This document shows, piece after piece, positions 1 to 8,035 of a stretch of 28,430 nucleotides of DNA. Source of the stretch: Sandaracinaceae bacterium (GTDB lineage: Bacteria > Myxococcota_A > Polyangia > Polyangiales > Houyiibacteriaceae); contig JADJJE010000026.1 in the NCBI GenBank assembly GCA_016706685.1, positions 1 through 28,430 on the forward strand. The letters run 5' to 3'. Below the pieces are notes generated by a model. The model was not told where the DNA came from. It did no database searches and saw nothing but the letters and a program-made list of their open reading frames with translations. The translations under genes were made by a program, and so were the position numbers. Each line of letters starts with the position of its first letter. Within the stretch, counting starts at the first letter, position 1.

Positions 1-147
1 CACGGGCGTCCCCCCGGTGTCTGGAGCCGTCCCGGTGCACCGGGGAGGGGCAGCTGAGTCCTGCGCGGCGGCGAAGGTCGCGCGGGTACAGCAGACAAGC
101 GAGCAGCGCAACACGACCGAGCTTGATGTGCGCGGTTCATCGGCCAC
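1..147 (-). CDS. possible secreted protein, N-terminal part only
   Basis: On the minus strand a GTG codon at 147-145 opens a frame that stays open to the window edge (49 codons). After a few polar residues comes a hydrophobic, Cys-containing stretch (SSVVLRCSLVCC) and then an Ala-rich segment ending AAAQD, followed by Pro/Thr/Gly-rich sequence. That is the look of a Sec signal peptide with a low-complexity linker, as in many myxobacterial exported proteins. No family is recognised, and the start is uncertain because no clear ribosome binding site is seen. It could be spurious. Confidence 0.25.
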   Translation of the reverse strand, partial: MADEPRTSSSVVLRCSLVCCTRATFAAAQDSAAPPRCTGTAPDTGGTPV

Positions 148-234
148 CCGCAGCCGGTAGCTCGCGTTTCGCGCTGTCGCCCACGGGCGAGACGCGGGAG
201 CCCACCGAGATCGTCATCGCGCACGACGACGACG

Positions 235-444
235 TCAGCTCGACCCGCCGCCCGCGACGGGGCTGACGCGGGAACGGCGACCGTTCGTCTGGCTGCCACC
301 GTCGTCTCCGCCCTGCTCTTGCTCCCCATCTCGCGACCCTCCGACGTCAACGGCGCCCATCTCCGAAGGAGCGTCGCTCGTGGACCCACACCCGCCCACG
401 GCCAAGACGACGCACAGCGCCAACAGACCTCGATACCTGCTCAT
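235..444 (-). CDS. small lipoprotein, 69 aa
   Basis: A short protein beginning MSRYRGLLALCVVLAVGGCGS: a positively charged start, a hydrophobic core and a lipobox (VGGC) with the lipidated Cys near residue 19. The mature part is a low-complexity acidic and Gly/Ser/Gln-rich tail with no domain. I chose the ATG at 444 because AAGGAG (454-459) lies 9 bases upstream; two in-frame ATGs further upstream (453, 477) have no better site. It is likely anchored in a membrane. Function unknown. It follows the larger lipoprotein gene at 535-1410 on the same strand with a 90-bp gap. Confidence 0.55.
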   Translation of the reverse strand: MSRYRGLLALCVVLAVGGCGSTSDAPSEMGAVDVGGSRDGEQEQGGDDGGSQTNGRRSRVSPVAGGGSS

Positions 445-534
445 GAATCTCATCTCCTTGCCAGGGTCAGTCCCCACGCAGGGACGACACTAGAAGATGG
501 AGAACAGCCGACGCAACCGCCGGCCTGCGGCGCG

Positions 535-1410
535 TCACTCGGGCAGGAGACGCACCGTGGTGAGCGTGTCCGGCTCGATCAGCAGGGTGTCCTCAGCCAC
601 CAGCTCGCCGTCGCGGGTCTCGAAGTCGAACGTGTCCGCCACGTAGGAACGGATGCCGATGGTGCGGGCCCGCCCACGGAACCCGCCCTGCCCGAGGCCA
701 CCGGTGGTCCCGTTGGCGGGAGCGCTCGCGATGACCACCATCATGCCGGAGAAGTACCAGGGGTCGGTGCCTTCGCCGACACTGGCGGGCGTGGTGACCT
801 CGAAGTGGATGTTGGGCGCGTTGTCGTCTTCGCAGTCGACGGCGTTGATGGCCATGCCGCCACGCGCCGGGTCCTGGGTGACGCTGGTCTCGGGATAGAT
901 GAGCCCCTCGCGCACCGGCACCGTCAGGGCCTGATGGGGAACGGCTCGGGCGCGTGTTGATGATGGGCTGGCTGAAGCACCAGAGGTAGGGCACCCAGTC
1001 GTCCGCGTCGTCGGTGTCCGCGTCGAGGATGCGCAGGTAGCCGTTGAAGCCCGAGGTGACGGGCACCTAACGATGAAGGTCCCGGGGTCCGGGAAGTAGG
1101 GCGTCCCGAAGTCGCAGGCCGCGCCGAGGCGCGAGTTGCAGCGCACCACCTGAACGCCGGGCACCGGTCCCTGCCGCATGGGATCCGTGATGTTGGTGAT
1201 CACGGCACGGATCAGGACGGCCTCGCCGTCGCTCACGGGCGGGGTGACGTTACCCACGCAGGTGAGGTCGCGACCGGCTCGATCTCCGTGTCCTCGATGC
1301 CGATGATCTCCACGCAGCCACCGAGACCCAGCACGAGGAGCAGGGCGGAAAGGTGCGCGGGCACCGCGACCGAGGCCGCTACGAAAGATGGTATGCATAC
1401 CGGTCTTCAT
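535..1410 (-). CDS. lipoprotein of unknown function, broken by several frameshifts
   Basis: As read, no single frame makes sense, but pieces in three frames join into one plausible lipoprotein of about 290 aa. The start ATG (1410) gives MKTGMHTIF. One base later the frame continues as a hydrophobic segment ending LGLGGC (lipobox), then EIIGIEDTEIEP. The main frame resumes near 1265 (TCVGNVTPPVSDGEAV), shifts near 1068 to a stretch beginning PVTSGFNGYLRILDAD, and shifts back near 960 to finish at VRLLPE. Each break needs a one-base change, the first in a TTT run. The start ATG overlaps the stop of the upstream TPR gene (TGATG), suggesting translational coupling. No known family recognised. The breaks are probably sequencing errors, but a pseudogene cannot be excluded. 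Confidence 0.55.
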   Translation of the reverse strand: MKTGMHTIFRSGLGRGARAPFRPAPRAGSRWLRGDHRHRGHGDRAGRDLTCVGNVTPPVSDGEAVLIRAVITNITDPMRQGPVPGVQVVRCNSRLGAACDFGTPYFPDPGTFIVRCPSPRASTATCASSTRTPTTRTTGCPTSGASASPSSTRARAVPHQALTVPVREGLIYPETSVTQDPARGGMAINAVDCEDDNAPNIHFEVTTPASVGEGTDPWYFSGMMVVIASAPANGTTGGLGQGGFRGRARTIGIRSYVADTFDFETRDGELVAEDTLLIEPDTLTTVRLLPE

Positions 1411-2426
1411 CAGAATGCCCCTGAACGCTGAGGCCCGCGCCCTGCCGCCCCACGCTGGGCGTCACGCGCACGCGCGCGCTGGCCCTGTCCTCCGGCGTCA
1501 TCGTCGCCGCCGCTCGAGACGATGACCAAGATGACTCCGGCGATGGCAACGGTGCCGCCCGCGACGAGAAGGCCGGTGGCGATGTTGGCACGTGTGCGCG
1601 CGGTCTCGGCGTCCGACTGATCCGCCGCGCTGGCGCAGTAGTAGTTCTCCCCTGCCCGAGCGCAGTTGGCGTCGTTCCACAGGTTCTTGGCGTTGATGCC
1701 GAGGCCCAGGCCGGCTCCGAGCGTGGCGGCCCCCACGGCGGTCACCACCCAGCCAGCCGTGCGCGCTGGGTTGGCTGGCTCCTCGGGGATCACGGGCGCT
1801 ACGGGCTGCTGCAACCCAGGCGGCAGCTCGGTGACCTCGGCCCGGAGCCACCTCGAGCGCGGGCACGTGCAGCTCCACCACGCTGCCCTCGTTCGCTGCG
1901 GTGACAGTGCCCTCCCAGGGGATGCGGCCAGGCGCAGTCGCTTGCACCGGCCACTCGCCCGCATCGATGGGGATCGCCACGCTCCACATCACGTCATCGA
2001 AGGCGCGATCGCCCACCGTGACCTGCTCGCCGCGCGCGGGGCTGTCCACGATCACGCGGATGCGGATCAAGCGTGACCTCGAGCTCGGCCGCGCGGCTGC
2101 GCGCCATGCTCGCGCTCGGGCGATCCGGTGCGCGCGGCCAATGCTGCCGCTTCCAAGAAGGTGGCCCAGGCACTCGCCAGCCGGCCACCCTGCTCCCAGC
2201 AGACACCCAGGTTGAGCAGGGTGCCCACGGCCACGTCGAGCCGGTTGCTGGCCTCGAACTTGGGGCACGCTTCGTCGTAGTTGCCCTCTTCCATCAAGCG
2301 CCGGCCCTCACGGAAGAGCGCCTCGGCGGCGGCCTGTGATCCAGTGGACTGAGCGTCAGCGCGCAGGGGGGTCAGCGCGAGCAGCCCCAGCAGCATGAAC
2401 CCGAGGAAGAGGCGGAAATACGTCAT
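1410..2426 (-). CDS. exported TPR-like protein with C-terminal membrane segments, frameshifted
   Basis: The ATG at 2426 starts a clear signal peptide (MTYFRLFLGFMLLGLLALTP, cleavage near ADAQS). It is followed by a TPR-like helical segment containing AAEALFREGRRLMEEGNYDE and KFEASNRLDVAVGTLLNLG, typical of myxobacterial exported TPR proteins. The frame shifts near 2090 to a beta-rich, PEGA-like stretch (VIVDSPARGEQVTVGDRAF), and again near 1845 to a Pro-rich linker with two Gly/Ala-rich hydrophobic segments (TAGWVVTAVGAATLGAG; IATGLLVAGGTVAIAG). The last ~30 codons may involve two more shifts, since another frame reads VRVTPSVGRQGAGLSVQG. The stop overlaps the next gene's ATG. Role unknown; an envelope location is inferred from the signal peptide. 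The frameshifts are probably assembly errors. Confidence 0.6.
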
Positions 2427-2438
2427 GACGGCCCGACG

Positions 2439-2468
2439 ATAGTAGTTCAGTGGCACCGTCGTGTCCAA
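2439..2468 (-). promoter_or_regulatory. sigma-70-like promoter for the TPR/lipoprotein genes
   Basis: Read on the minus strand, TTGGAC (2468-2463) and TACTAT (2444-2439) are separated by 18 bases and lie 13 bases before the ATG of the TPR gene. Both hexamers are close to the consensus, and the AT content stands out from the surrounding GC-rich DNA. The leader would be very short, so a different start site is possible. Confidence 0.4.
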
Positions 2469-2505
2469 ATGTGCGACGCGGTGTGCTGGCCCCCCCCGGT
2501 CAGCT

Positions 2506-2952
2506 TCAATCTTCAGGCAGGAAGCGGGCACGCTGGGCGGGCGAGGGGATCAGGCACAGCTCCTTCTTGCCGAACAGGCGGTAGCGGTTCTTGGCCACGC
2601 GATCGTACAGCCAGTTGCGCAGGAACACGGGCAGCACGCGGCCCACGGTGAGCAATGGCCACGGGAAGCGCAGGTAGCAGACCGCCCGGAGAAAGGCGCT
2701 GGACTGCGAGTAGGGCACGCCGCGCTCCACCAGCAGCATGCTGTCCACATCATCGGCGTCGAGGCCGGCGTAGCGCAACAGCGCCTTGCCCGTGGGTGTC
2801 TGCACCGCGCCGATGCGCAGGTTTCCCTTGGGGTCGTTGCGCAGGATGAAGTGCACCCAGCCGCTGCACACCACGCACTCCGCGTCGAACAGGATGACCA
2901 CGTCGCTGGGGCTGATGGCTGAGGGGAGCTCTCCGTGGGTGGGGCGGCGCAT
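2506..2952 (-). CDS. DUF393 / DCC-family thiol-disulfide oxidoreductase
   Basis: A 148-aa protein with the DxxCxxC signature of the DUF393 (DCC) family near the N-terminus: VILFDAECVVCSGWV, with D23, C26 and C29. Conserved family features follow, including a GKALLRY-like segment, a YSQSSAFLRA helix and a C-terminal YDRVAKNRYRLFGKK motif. Members are thought to act as small redox proteins, but substrates are poorly known. The ATG at 2952 puts the motif at the usual place; upstream extensions are unrelated to the family. It is transcribed divergently from the GntR-type gene at 3029. Confidence 0.85.
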   Translation of the reverse strand: MRRPTHGELPSAISPSDVVILFDAECVVCSGWVHFILRNDPKGNLRIGAVQTPTGKALLRYAGLDADDVDSMLLVERGVPYSQSSAFLRAVCYLRFPWPLLTVGRVLPVFLRNWLYDRVAKNRYRLFGKKELCLIPSPAQRARFLPED

Positions 2953-2994
2953 GGCGAGGCAGGATAGCGCAAAGCCTGTGGTCGTCAGGGCTTG

Positions 2995-3014
2995 ATTGTG
3001 TGGTTTAATTGTGT
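2995..3014 (+). promoter_or_regulatory. AT-rich divergent region with a direct repeat
   Basis: The 76-bp gap between the divergent DUF393 and GntR-type genes contains two copies of ATTGTGT (2995-3001 and 3008-3014), 13 bp apart, in an AT-rich patch that contrasts with its surroundings. It is a candidate operator or promoter for autoregulation by the GntR protein. This is inference from position and repeat only. Confidence 0.3.
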
Positions 3015-3028
3015 CACTCATTTGAGCG

Positions 3029-3760
3029 ATGCAGCCCGACAAGTCTCCCAGCGCCATCGAGCACGCCCTGACGCAGGACATCTTGCGGGGGCGGTACGCT
3101 GTGGGGAGCCGGCTGCCCACGGTGCGGGAGCTGGCCGAGACGCACGGCGTGAACCCCGCCACGATTCAACGTGTCGTCTCGCGGCTCGAGACGCGCGGCC
3201 TGGTCACCGCGCGGCAGGGCAGCGGGCTGCGCGTGAACGACCCGGCCGAGTCGGGGGACATCTCGCTGATCCCGTTCTGGCTCGAGGCCACACTGGACCA
3301 GCCCGCGCAGGCGGTAAGCATCTTGGCGGACTTCCTGGAGGTGCGGCGCGTCATCGCGGTGCGTCTGATGGTGCGCCACCGCGAGGCGCTGCTGGCGCAG
3401 ACCGCGCAGCTGCAGGGGGCCGCGGCGCGCATGGTGGCGGCGTCGCACGAGGGGGTGAGCGCGCTGCGCGACGCCGACATGGCGTTTGCGCGCGCCATGC
3501 TGCAGGCCACCGGCAACGTGGTGGCGCTGAGCGTGCTGAACACCATGGCGCGCGTGCTCGAGGAGCTGCCCGTGGTGGCGCAGGCCATGTATGCCGAGCC
3601 CGCTGCCAGTACCGCGTCCATGGCCCGCGTGCTGCAAGCGCTGCGCGACGGCGGGGAGGGCGCGGGGGCCACCATCGAGCACGCGCTGGCCGACGTGGAC
3701 GCACTGACGCTCGCGCGCTTCGAGGCACTGCTGCGAGCACGCGAAGGAGTGAGCGCATGA
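3029..3760 (+). CDS. GntR-family transcriptional regulator (FadR/FCD type)
   Basis: 243 aa. Residues ~8-70 form a GntR winged helix-turn-helix: GSRLPTVRELAETHGVNPAT, then RVVSRLETRGLVTARQGSG (recognition helix and wing). Residues ~85-240 are all-helical and resemble FCD ligand-binding domains (LEVRRVIAVRLMV; DADMAFARAMLQATGNVVAL). Such regulators usually bind a small carboxylate or lipid-type effector. The gene overlaps the next one by ATGA (3757-3760) and heads a four-gene operon with the GMC oxidoreductase, so it probably controls that operon. The effector cannot be read from the sequence. Confidence 0.85.
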   Translation: MQPDKSPSAIEHALTQDILRGRYAVGSRLPTVRELAETHGVNPATIQRVVSRLETRGLVTARQGSGLRVNDPAESGDISLIPFWLEATLDQPAQAVSILADFLEVRRVIAVRLMVRHREALLAQTAQLQGAAARMVAASHEGVSALRDADMAFARAMLQATGNVVALSVLNTMARVLEELPVVAQAMYAEPAASTASMARVLQALRDGGEGAGATIEHALADVDALTLARFEALLRAREGVSA

Positions 3761-4128
3761 GCTGGACGAAGACCGAGGCACGCCTGCGCGACGCGCTGAT
3801 GGCGACGATCCTGCCTGCGCCAGGCCGTGGCCTGCCCGCCATCGAGGACGTGGACCTGCGCTCGTTCTGGGTGCGCTTCGACGCAGCCGCACCCGTGCAC
3901 CTCCGCCTCGGTCTGCGCGCGGCCACGCTGGTGCTCGGCGGGCTGCCCCGCGTGCTCGGCTTCGCGGGCACGCTGCCCGAGCTGAGCGCCGACGAGCGCG
4001 AGGCGTTCATCACGCGCGCCGCGCAGCTGCCCGGCATCGATGCGCTGGTGGAGATCGCCAAAGTGGTGGCGAGCTTGGCGTACTTCACGGACCCGCAGGT
4101 GCAGGCCACCGCCCGGAGGCGCGCGTGA
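3757..4128 (+). CDS. small helical protein preceding GMC oxidoreductase
   Basis: 123 aa, starting in the ATGA overlap with the regulator and ending in a TGATG overlap with the GMC gene, so the three are translationally coupled. It is mostly helical, with no signal peptide and no cysteines. The C-terminal segment ALVEIAKVVASLAYFTDPQV resembles the helical N-terminal part that long-chain alcohol oxidases of the GMC family carry before the FAD domain. I infer a small subunit or split N-terminal domain of the oxidoreductase encoded next. A role like gluconate dehydrogenase subunit 3 is an alternative. Confidence 0.55.
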   Translation: MSWTKTEARLRDALMATILPAPGRGLPAIEDVDLRSFWVRFDAAAPVHLRLGLRAATLVLGGLPRVLGFAGTLPELSADEREAFITRAAQLPGIDALVEIAKVVASLAYFTDPQVQATARRRA

Positions 4129-5633
4129 TGAGCGAAGGCAAGCGCATCGACGGGCGTGAGGTGCACCGCGCGCTCGAGCTGCGCGCCGACGTGGTCATCG
4201 TCGGCAGCGGCCCGGCGGGCAGCGCGGCCGCGCGCGAGGTGGCCCGCGCGGGCGCCTCGGTGATCGTCATCGAGGCGGGCCGTTGGTTCGCGCCGCGCGA
4301 GTTCCAGTTGTCGGCGTTCCACTCGATGGCCGACACCTACCGCGACATGGGCGCGTCGGTGGTGCTGGGCTCGGCCCCCACGCCCTTCGTGCAGGGCAAG
4401 CTGGTGGGCGGCAGCTCGCCCATCAACGGCGCCATCTGCTGGCGCATGCCGCGCGACGTGTACGACGAGTGGCTCACCAAGGACCGCGCGCTCGCCGACG
4501 CGCTGCCGTGGGACCTGCTCGAGGCCACCACCGACATGCTGGAGGCGCGGCTCAACGTGCGCCCCACGGACCCGGCCGTCGCAGGCGCAAAGAACCAGCT
4601 GCTGGCGCGCGGCGCCGAAGCGCTGGGCCTCGCGCACCGGCCCATCCGCCGCAACGTGCAGGGCTGCGAGGGCCTCGGCCGCTGCATGCAGGGCTGCCCC
4701 AACGCCCGCAAGCTCTCGGTGGACGCTACGTTGCTGGCCGACGCGGAGCAGGCTGGCGCCGTGGTGCTGAGCTGCACCGAGATCACGGGCATCGACGTGC
4801 GGGCGGGCCGCGCCACGGGCGTGCACGGTGTGACCGACGGCGGCGCCGAGGTGCGCGTGCACGCGGCGCGCGCGGTGATCGTGGCGGCCAGCGCCGTGCA
4901 GACACCCGCGCTCTTGATGCGCAGCGGCCTGCGCCAGGGCCCCGTGGGGCGCCACTTCCAGTGCCACCCGGGGGTGTCCATGGCCGGGCGCTTCCCCGAG
5001 CCCGTGCGCATGTGGGAGGGCGCCACGCAGGGGCACGAGGTCACCGGGCTGCGCCACGAGGGCCTCAAGTTCGAGGCGCTCGGCTTCGACCTCGGGGTGA
5101 TGGCCGGTCGCCTCGAGGGCGTGGGCCGCGAGCTGGCGCGCGAGGTCGACGACATGGCGCACGTGCTCGACTGGGGCGCCGCGGTGCGCGCCGAGGCCGA
5201 GGGCGTGGTGCGCGTGGTGCGCGGCAAGCCCCACGTGTTCTTCTCCCCGAGCGAACACGACGTGCGGCGCTACCGCCGCGGCCTGCGCGTGATGGGCGAG
5301 ATGATGCTCGCGGCCGGCGCCGACCACGTCTCCCCGGGCGTGCGCGGCTTCCTGCGGCGGACGTCGCGCGTGGCCGACCTGATCGAGCTCGAGCAGCACG
5401 GCCCGAGGCGCGCGTCCGCCTACACCAGCGCCATCACGCACATGTTCGGCACCTGCCGCATGGGCAGTGACCCGCAGCGCGCGGTGGTGCGCCCGGACTT
5501 CCGCCACCACACCACGCGCGGCCTCTACGTGGCCGACTCCAGCGTGTTTCCCAGCAGCCTCGGGGTGAACCCGCAGATCCCCATCATGGCCGTGGCCACG
5601 CTCGCCGCGCGGTCCGTGCTGAACACCCTCTGA
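4128..5633 (+). CDS. GMC-family FAD-dependent oxidoreductase (alcohol oxidase/dehydrogenase-like)
   Basis: 501 aa from the ATG at 4128 (a GTG one codon earlier is possible). The dinucleotide-binding motif VVIVGSGPAGSAAAREVA lies at residues 22-39 with the ribose-binding Glu at E49. The substrate region has a Cys-rich segment GCEGLGRCMQGCPNARKLS, seen in long-chain alcohol and sterol oxidase relatives. The C-terminus has the GMC signature HMFGTCRMG and the end of the FAD site, VADSSVFPSSLGVNPQIPIM. It likely oxidises an alcohol to an aldehyde or ketone. No export signal is seen, so it is probably cytoplasmic. It is coupled to the upstream small protein; the exact substrate is unknown. Confidence 0.88.
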   Translation: MSEGKRIDGREVHRALELRADVVIVGSGPAGSAAAREVARAGASVIVIEAGRWFAPREFQLSAFHSMADTYRDMGASVVLGSAPTPFVQGKLVGGSSPINGAICWRMPRDVYDEWLTKDRALADALPWDLLEATTDMLEARLNVRPTDPAVAGAKNQLLARGAEALGLAHRPIRRNVQGCEGLGRCMQGCPNARKLSVDATLLADAEQAGAVVLSCTEITGIDVRAGRATGVHGVTDGGAEVRVHAARAVIVAASAVQTPALLMRSGLRQGPVGRHFQCHPGVSMAGRFPEPVRMWEGATQGHEVTGLRHEGLKFEALGFDLGVMAGRLEGVGRELAREVDDMAHVLDWGAAVRAEAEGVVRVVRGKPHVFFSPSEHDVRRYRRGLRVMGEMMLAAGADHVSPGVRGFLRRTSRVADLIELEQHGPRRASAYTSAITHMFGTCRMGSDPQRAVVRPDFRHHTTRGLYVADSSVFPSSLGVNPQIPIMAVATLAARSVLNTL

Positions 5634-5647
5634 CCCTCCGGAACCCC

Positions 5648-6227
5648 ATGACCATCACGCTCGATCAAGTGCTCTCCATGAACGGCCGCGAGCTCTACGA
5701 CATCGTGCGCCGCGGCGCGCCCCTCGACCTCGACGCGCTCGCGGACACCACCTACACGGGCATCGACCTGAGCATGCCCGACCTGTTTCACAAGCCTGGC
5801 GTGGAAGCCGTTCCGCAAGACCTTCCACCGCGACCCAGCCAGCGGCGTGCTGCGCGGCTGGAACGTGAAGGTGGAGCAGACCGGCTGGGACACGCCGCCC
5901 GCGCCCAAGCGGGATCGCCACGGCAAGGCGCTGACCTTCGGGCACTACCACGTGCGCCCGGCGGCGGGCGTGCGCTTCCCGCGCGGTTGGCGTGGCGGGC
6001 ACTACCTCGACTACCAAGTGGCCGGCAACCTGAAGCAGGACTTCCCCGCCAGCGCTGGCTTCTGCCCGCTGGTGAGCGTGAACCCCGGCAGCTCGGAGCT
6101 GCTGCTGGGCTGGGAGGTCTTCAAGGTGGGCCCCGCGTTCGTGCCCATCAGCGACTTCTGGGTGCTGAAGCGCGAGGGCGCGCTCGCGCCGGGTGACGTG
6201 GTGGCGCGGCCGGACGGCAAGCGCTGA
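5648..6227 (+). CDS. conserved protein of unknown function in GMC operon, one frameshift
   Basis: Starts 14 bp after the GMC gene: MTITLDQVLSMNGRELYDIV, continuing to MPDLFHKP at about 5795. There the frame breaks; removing one C of the CC pair near 5793 restores LFHKLAWKPFRKTFHRDP and then a long uninterrupted C-terminal part (RGWNVKVEQTGWDTPPAPK to DVVARPDGKR). The restored protein is about 192 aa, soluble, Trp- and Gly-rich, with no signal peptide. I do not recognise a named family. Its position in the operon suggests a role tied to the GMC enzyme's substrate. The single-base insertion is most likely a sequencing error. Confidence 0.65.
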
Positions 6228-6229
6228 CG

Positions 6230-6790
6230 TCAGTCGCAGCGCTCGGGCAGCGAGCACGTGGCTTGCTGCATGGTGCGCGAGGCGTCCTTCGGCATGAGCC
6301 ACGCGACCGTGCTGTTCATGGGCATGGGCATGGGGTCGCCCGGGCAGTTGGGGCGGAAGCGCGTGAGCACCGTGAGCGCCGTGCCATCGTCGAAGACCTC
6401 GAGGCCGCCGAAGGCGGGCGACATGGTGTACTGGAGCAAGTAGACGTCGTTGGCCGCCATGTCGACGCCGAGCGCGCTGCCTGGCGGCTGGCCCTCGCCG
6501 TTGCACCGGAGCGCGGCGGAGACCTCCTCGGCGGTGTGCAGGACGGTGGGTGTGGACGACGAGCCGCCCGTGAAGCTGCAGCCGGGGATGAGCAACGGCG
6601 CGATGGGTCGCGCCTGGGCGACCTCGGGCACCGTGCAGGTGAGCAGCTCCGTGCTGCCGCTGCCCGCGCCCGTGGTGGTGCCGCTGCCCGTGCCGCCCGT
6701 GCCCTCGGCGCCTCCGCCGCAGCCGGCGAGCAGGCAGAGTGCGAAGGGGGCCAGGCGAGAGAACACGGGATGGACGATGTGGCGGCGCAT
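6230..6790 (-). CDS. lipoprotein with Gly/Thr-rich linker
   Basis: 186 aa. The N-terminus MRRHIVHPVFSRLAPFALCL ends in the lipobox LLAGC, with the acylated Cys near residue 24. A Gly/Thr/Ser linker (about residues 25-47) follows, then a globular domain with four or more cysteines (LLTCTVPEV, IPGCSF, ALRCNG, CPGDPMPMPM, ATCSLPERCD) that may form disulfides. Likely membrane-anchored and facing the periplasm or cell surface. No family recognised. It converges on the preceding operon with only 2 bp between stop codons and no obvious terminator. Confidence 0.7.
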   Translation of the reverse strand: MRRHIVHPVFSRLAPFALCLLAGCGGGAEGTGGTGSGTTTGAGSGSTELLTCTVPEVAQARPIAPLLIPGCSFTGGSSSTPTVLHTAEEVSAALRCNGEGQPPGSALGVDMAANDVYLLQYTMSPAFGGLEVFDDGTALTVLTRFRPNCPGDPMPMPMNSTVAWLMPKDASRTMQQATCSLPERCD

Positions 6791-6930
6791 GGTGATTCCA
6801 GTCTACGCAGGTGTGTGGCCGCCTGGCGCTCGATTCGTGGCCGCCATGGAGGCGAAGTGTCCGCGCTCGTCGCGTTTCGACCAGAAGCGCGACAAGCTGT
6901 GGCCCTCAACACCCCTGGAGACGCTGCCCC

Positions 6931-7236
6931 ATGTTCGACCGCACGATTGGCCTCGAGGTCCTCGATGACGCCGTCTACACGCAGTACCGCGCCGAGATGA
7001 CGCCCCTGCTCGAGGCCGCGGGGGGCCGCTTCGTCCTCGACGTGCGCGTGGCCGAGGTGCTGCGCGGCCCAGCGGAGGCGCGCTTCAATCGCCTCTTCAC
7101 GATTCGCTTCCCCACGCAGGCGGCGTTCGCGGCGTTCTTCGCCGACCCGGCCTACCTGGCCATCCGCCAGCGCCTCTTCGCGCCCAGCGTGGGGCAGGTC
7201 CACGTCCTCGCGGCTCACGAGTCGCCCGCAGGCTGA
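6931..7236 (+). CDS. DUF1330-family small protein
   Basis: 101 aa beginning MFDRTIGLEVLDDAVYTQYR, with GGAG 10 bases before the ATG. The pattern (YRAEM, GGRFVLDVRVAEVL, FNRLFTIRFPTQAAFAAFF, DPAYLAIRQ) matches the DUF1330 dimeric alpha/beta-barrel family (ABM-like fold), whose biochemical function is poorly known. No signal peptide. It stands alone on its strand, facing the TetR gene. Confidence 0.7.
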   Translation: MFDRTIGLEVLDDAVYTQYRAEMTPLLEAAGGRFVLDVRVAEVLRGPAEARFNRLFTIRFPTQAAFAAFFADPAYLAIRQRLFAPSVGQVHVLAAHESPAG

Positions 7237-7275
7237 TCCGACGCGAGCGAGCTGGACGTTCCCGTGTGTCCCCGC

Positions 7276-7932
7276 TCACCCGCGACGGCCGGCCGCCAGC
7301 GCAGAAGAGGACGGCGGCGCAGCCAACAAGGCCTCGATGGCGTCCACCAGCGCCTCCACGAACACGGCGCGAGGCGGCGCGTCACCCGCTTCGTCGCGGG
7401 CCAGGTAGTCCGACATGCCGTGGAACAGCAGCCCGGTGACCAGCAGCATGCGCGCGGCCAACAGCGCGCGCGGCACGGGGACGGCTCCGGTGGTGGCACG
7501 CGTCATGCCGCGCAGGAGGCGCTCGGCGCCGCGGTTCTGCTTGGCGCGGTGCTCTAGCGTGGCGTCGGGCTGGCGCATCAGCTCGGCCTGCACGCGCAGG
7601 AACGCGCGACCGCCGTCTTCGTAGTCCAGCTTGGCCGCCAGCGGCCGCACCAGCGCGTCTACCCACGCACGCAGCGTGGGCTCGCCAGTGCCCGCCTCGA
7701 GCGCGTCGATCATGGCGTGCCGCGCCGCCTCGATGCCCGGCGTGTGCTTGTCCAAGATGGCCTGCACCAGCCCCGCCTTGTCGGTGAAGTGGTACTGCGC
7801 GGCGGCCCGGTTGCGCTGCCCGGCCTCGCGGCTGATCTCGACCAGGGACACGCCGTCCAGCCCGCGCTCGGCGTAGAGCTGCTCGGCGGTGGCGATCAGG
7901 CGCGCGCGGGTCTCGGCGGTGTCGGGGCGCAT
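7276..7932 (-). CDS. TetR/AcrR-family transcriptional regulator
   Basis: 218 aa from the ATG at 7932 (a TTG just upstream is also open). Residues ~5-55 are a TetR helix-turn-helix: RARLIATAEQLYAERGLDGV, then SLVEISREAGQRNRAAAQYHF with the recognition helix before the conserved YHF. The rest is a helical ligand-binding domain (LLFHGMSDYLARDEAGDAPP). It is probably a repressor of the divergent sulfatase-sulfotransferase operon at 8536, whose promoter region holds a perfect 16-bp palindrome (8509-8524). A mobile element now separates regulator and target by about 0.4 kb. The ligand is unknown. Confidence 0.85.
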   Translation of the reverse strand: MRPDTAETRARLIATAEQLYAERGLDGVSLVEISREAGQRNRAAAQYHFTDKAGLVQAILDKHTPGIEAARHAMIDALEAGTGEPTLRAWVDALVRPLAAKLDYEDGGRAFLRVQAELMRQPDATLEHRAKQNRGAERLLRGMTRATTGAVPVPRALLAARMLLVTGLLFHGMSDYLARDEAGDAPPRAVFVEALVDAIEALLAAPPSSSALAAGRRG

Positions 7933-8035
7933 CAACCGAAGCTAGATGCCTGCCGGCGCGGCTCCTGTCGAGTCCGTGGAGGGTTTTACGGGGTTCTCAC
8001 CGCCCGAGGTCGAGGGCACCGAGCTCGCGTCGCCG

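Noticed and set aside
3351..5510. A 719-codon open frame on the minus strand across the GMC operon
   Set aside because: It mirrors strongly supported plus-strand genes; composition is His/Ala/Arg-rich with no family, as expected for antisense frames in very GC-rich DNA.
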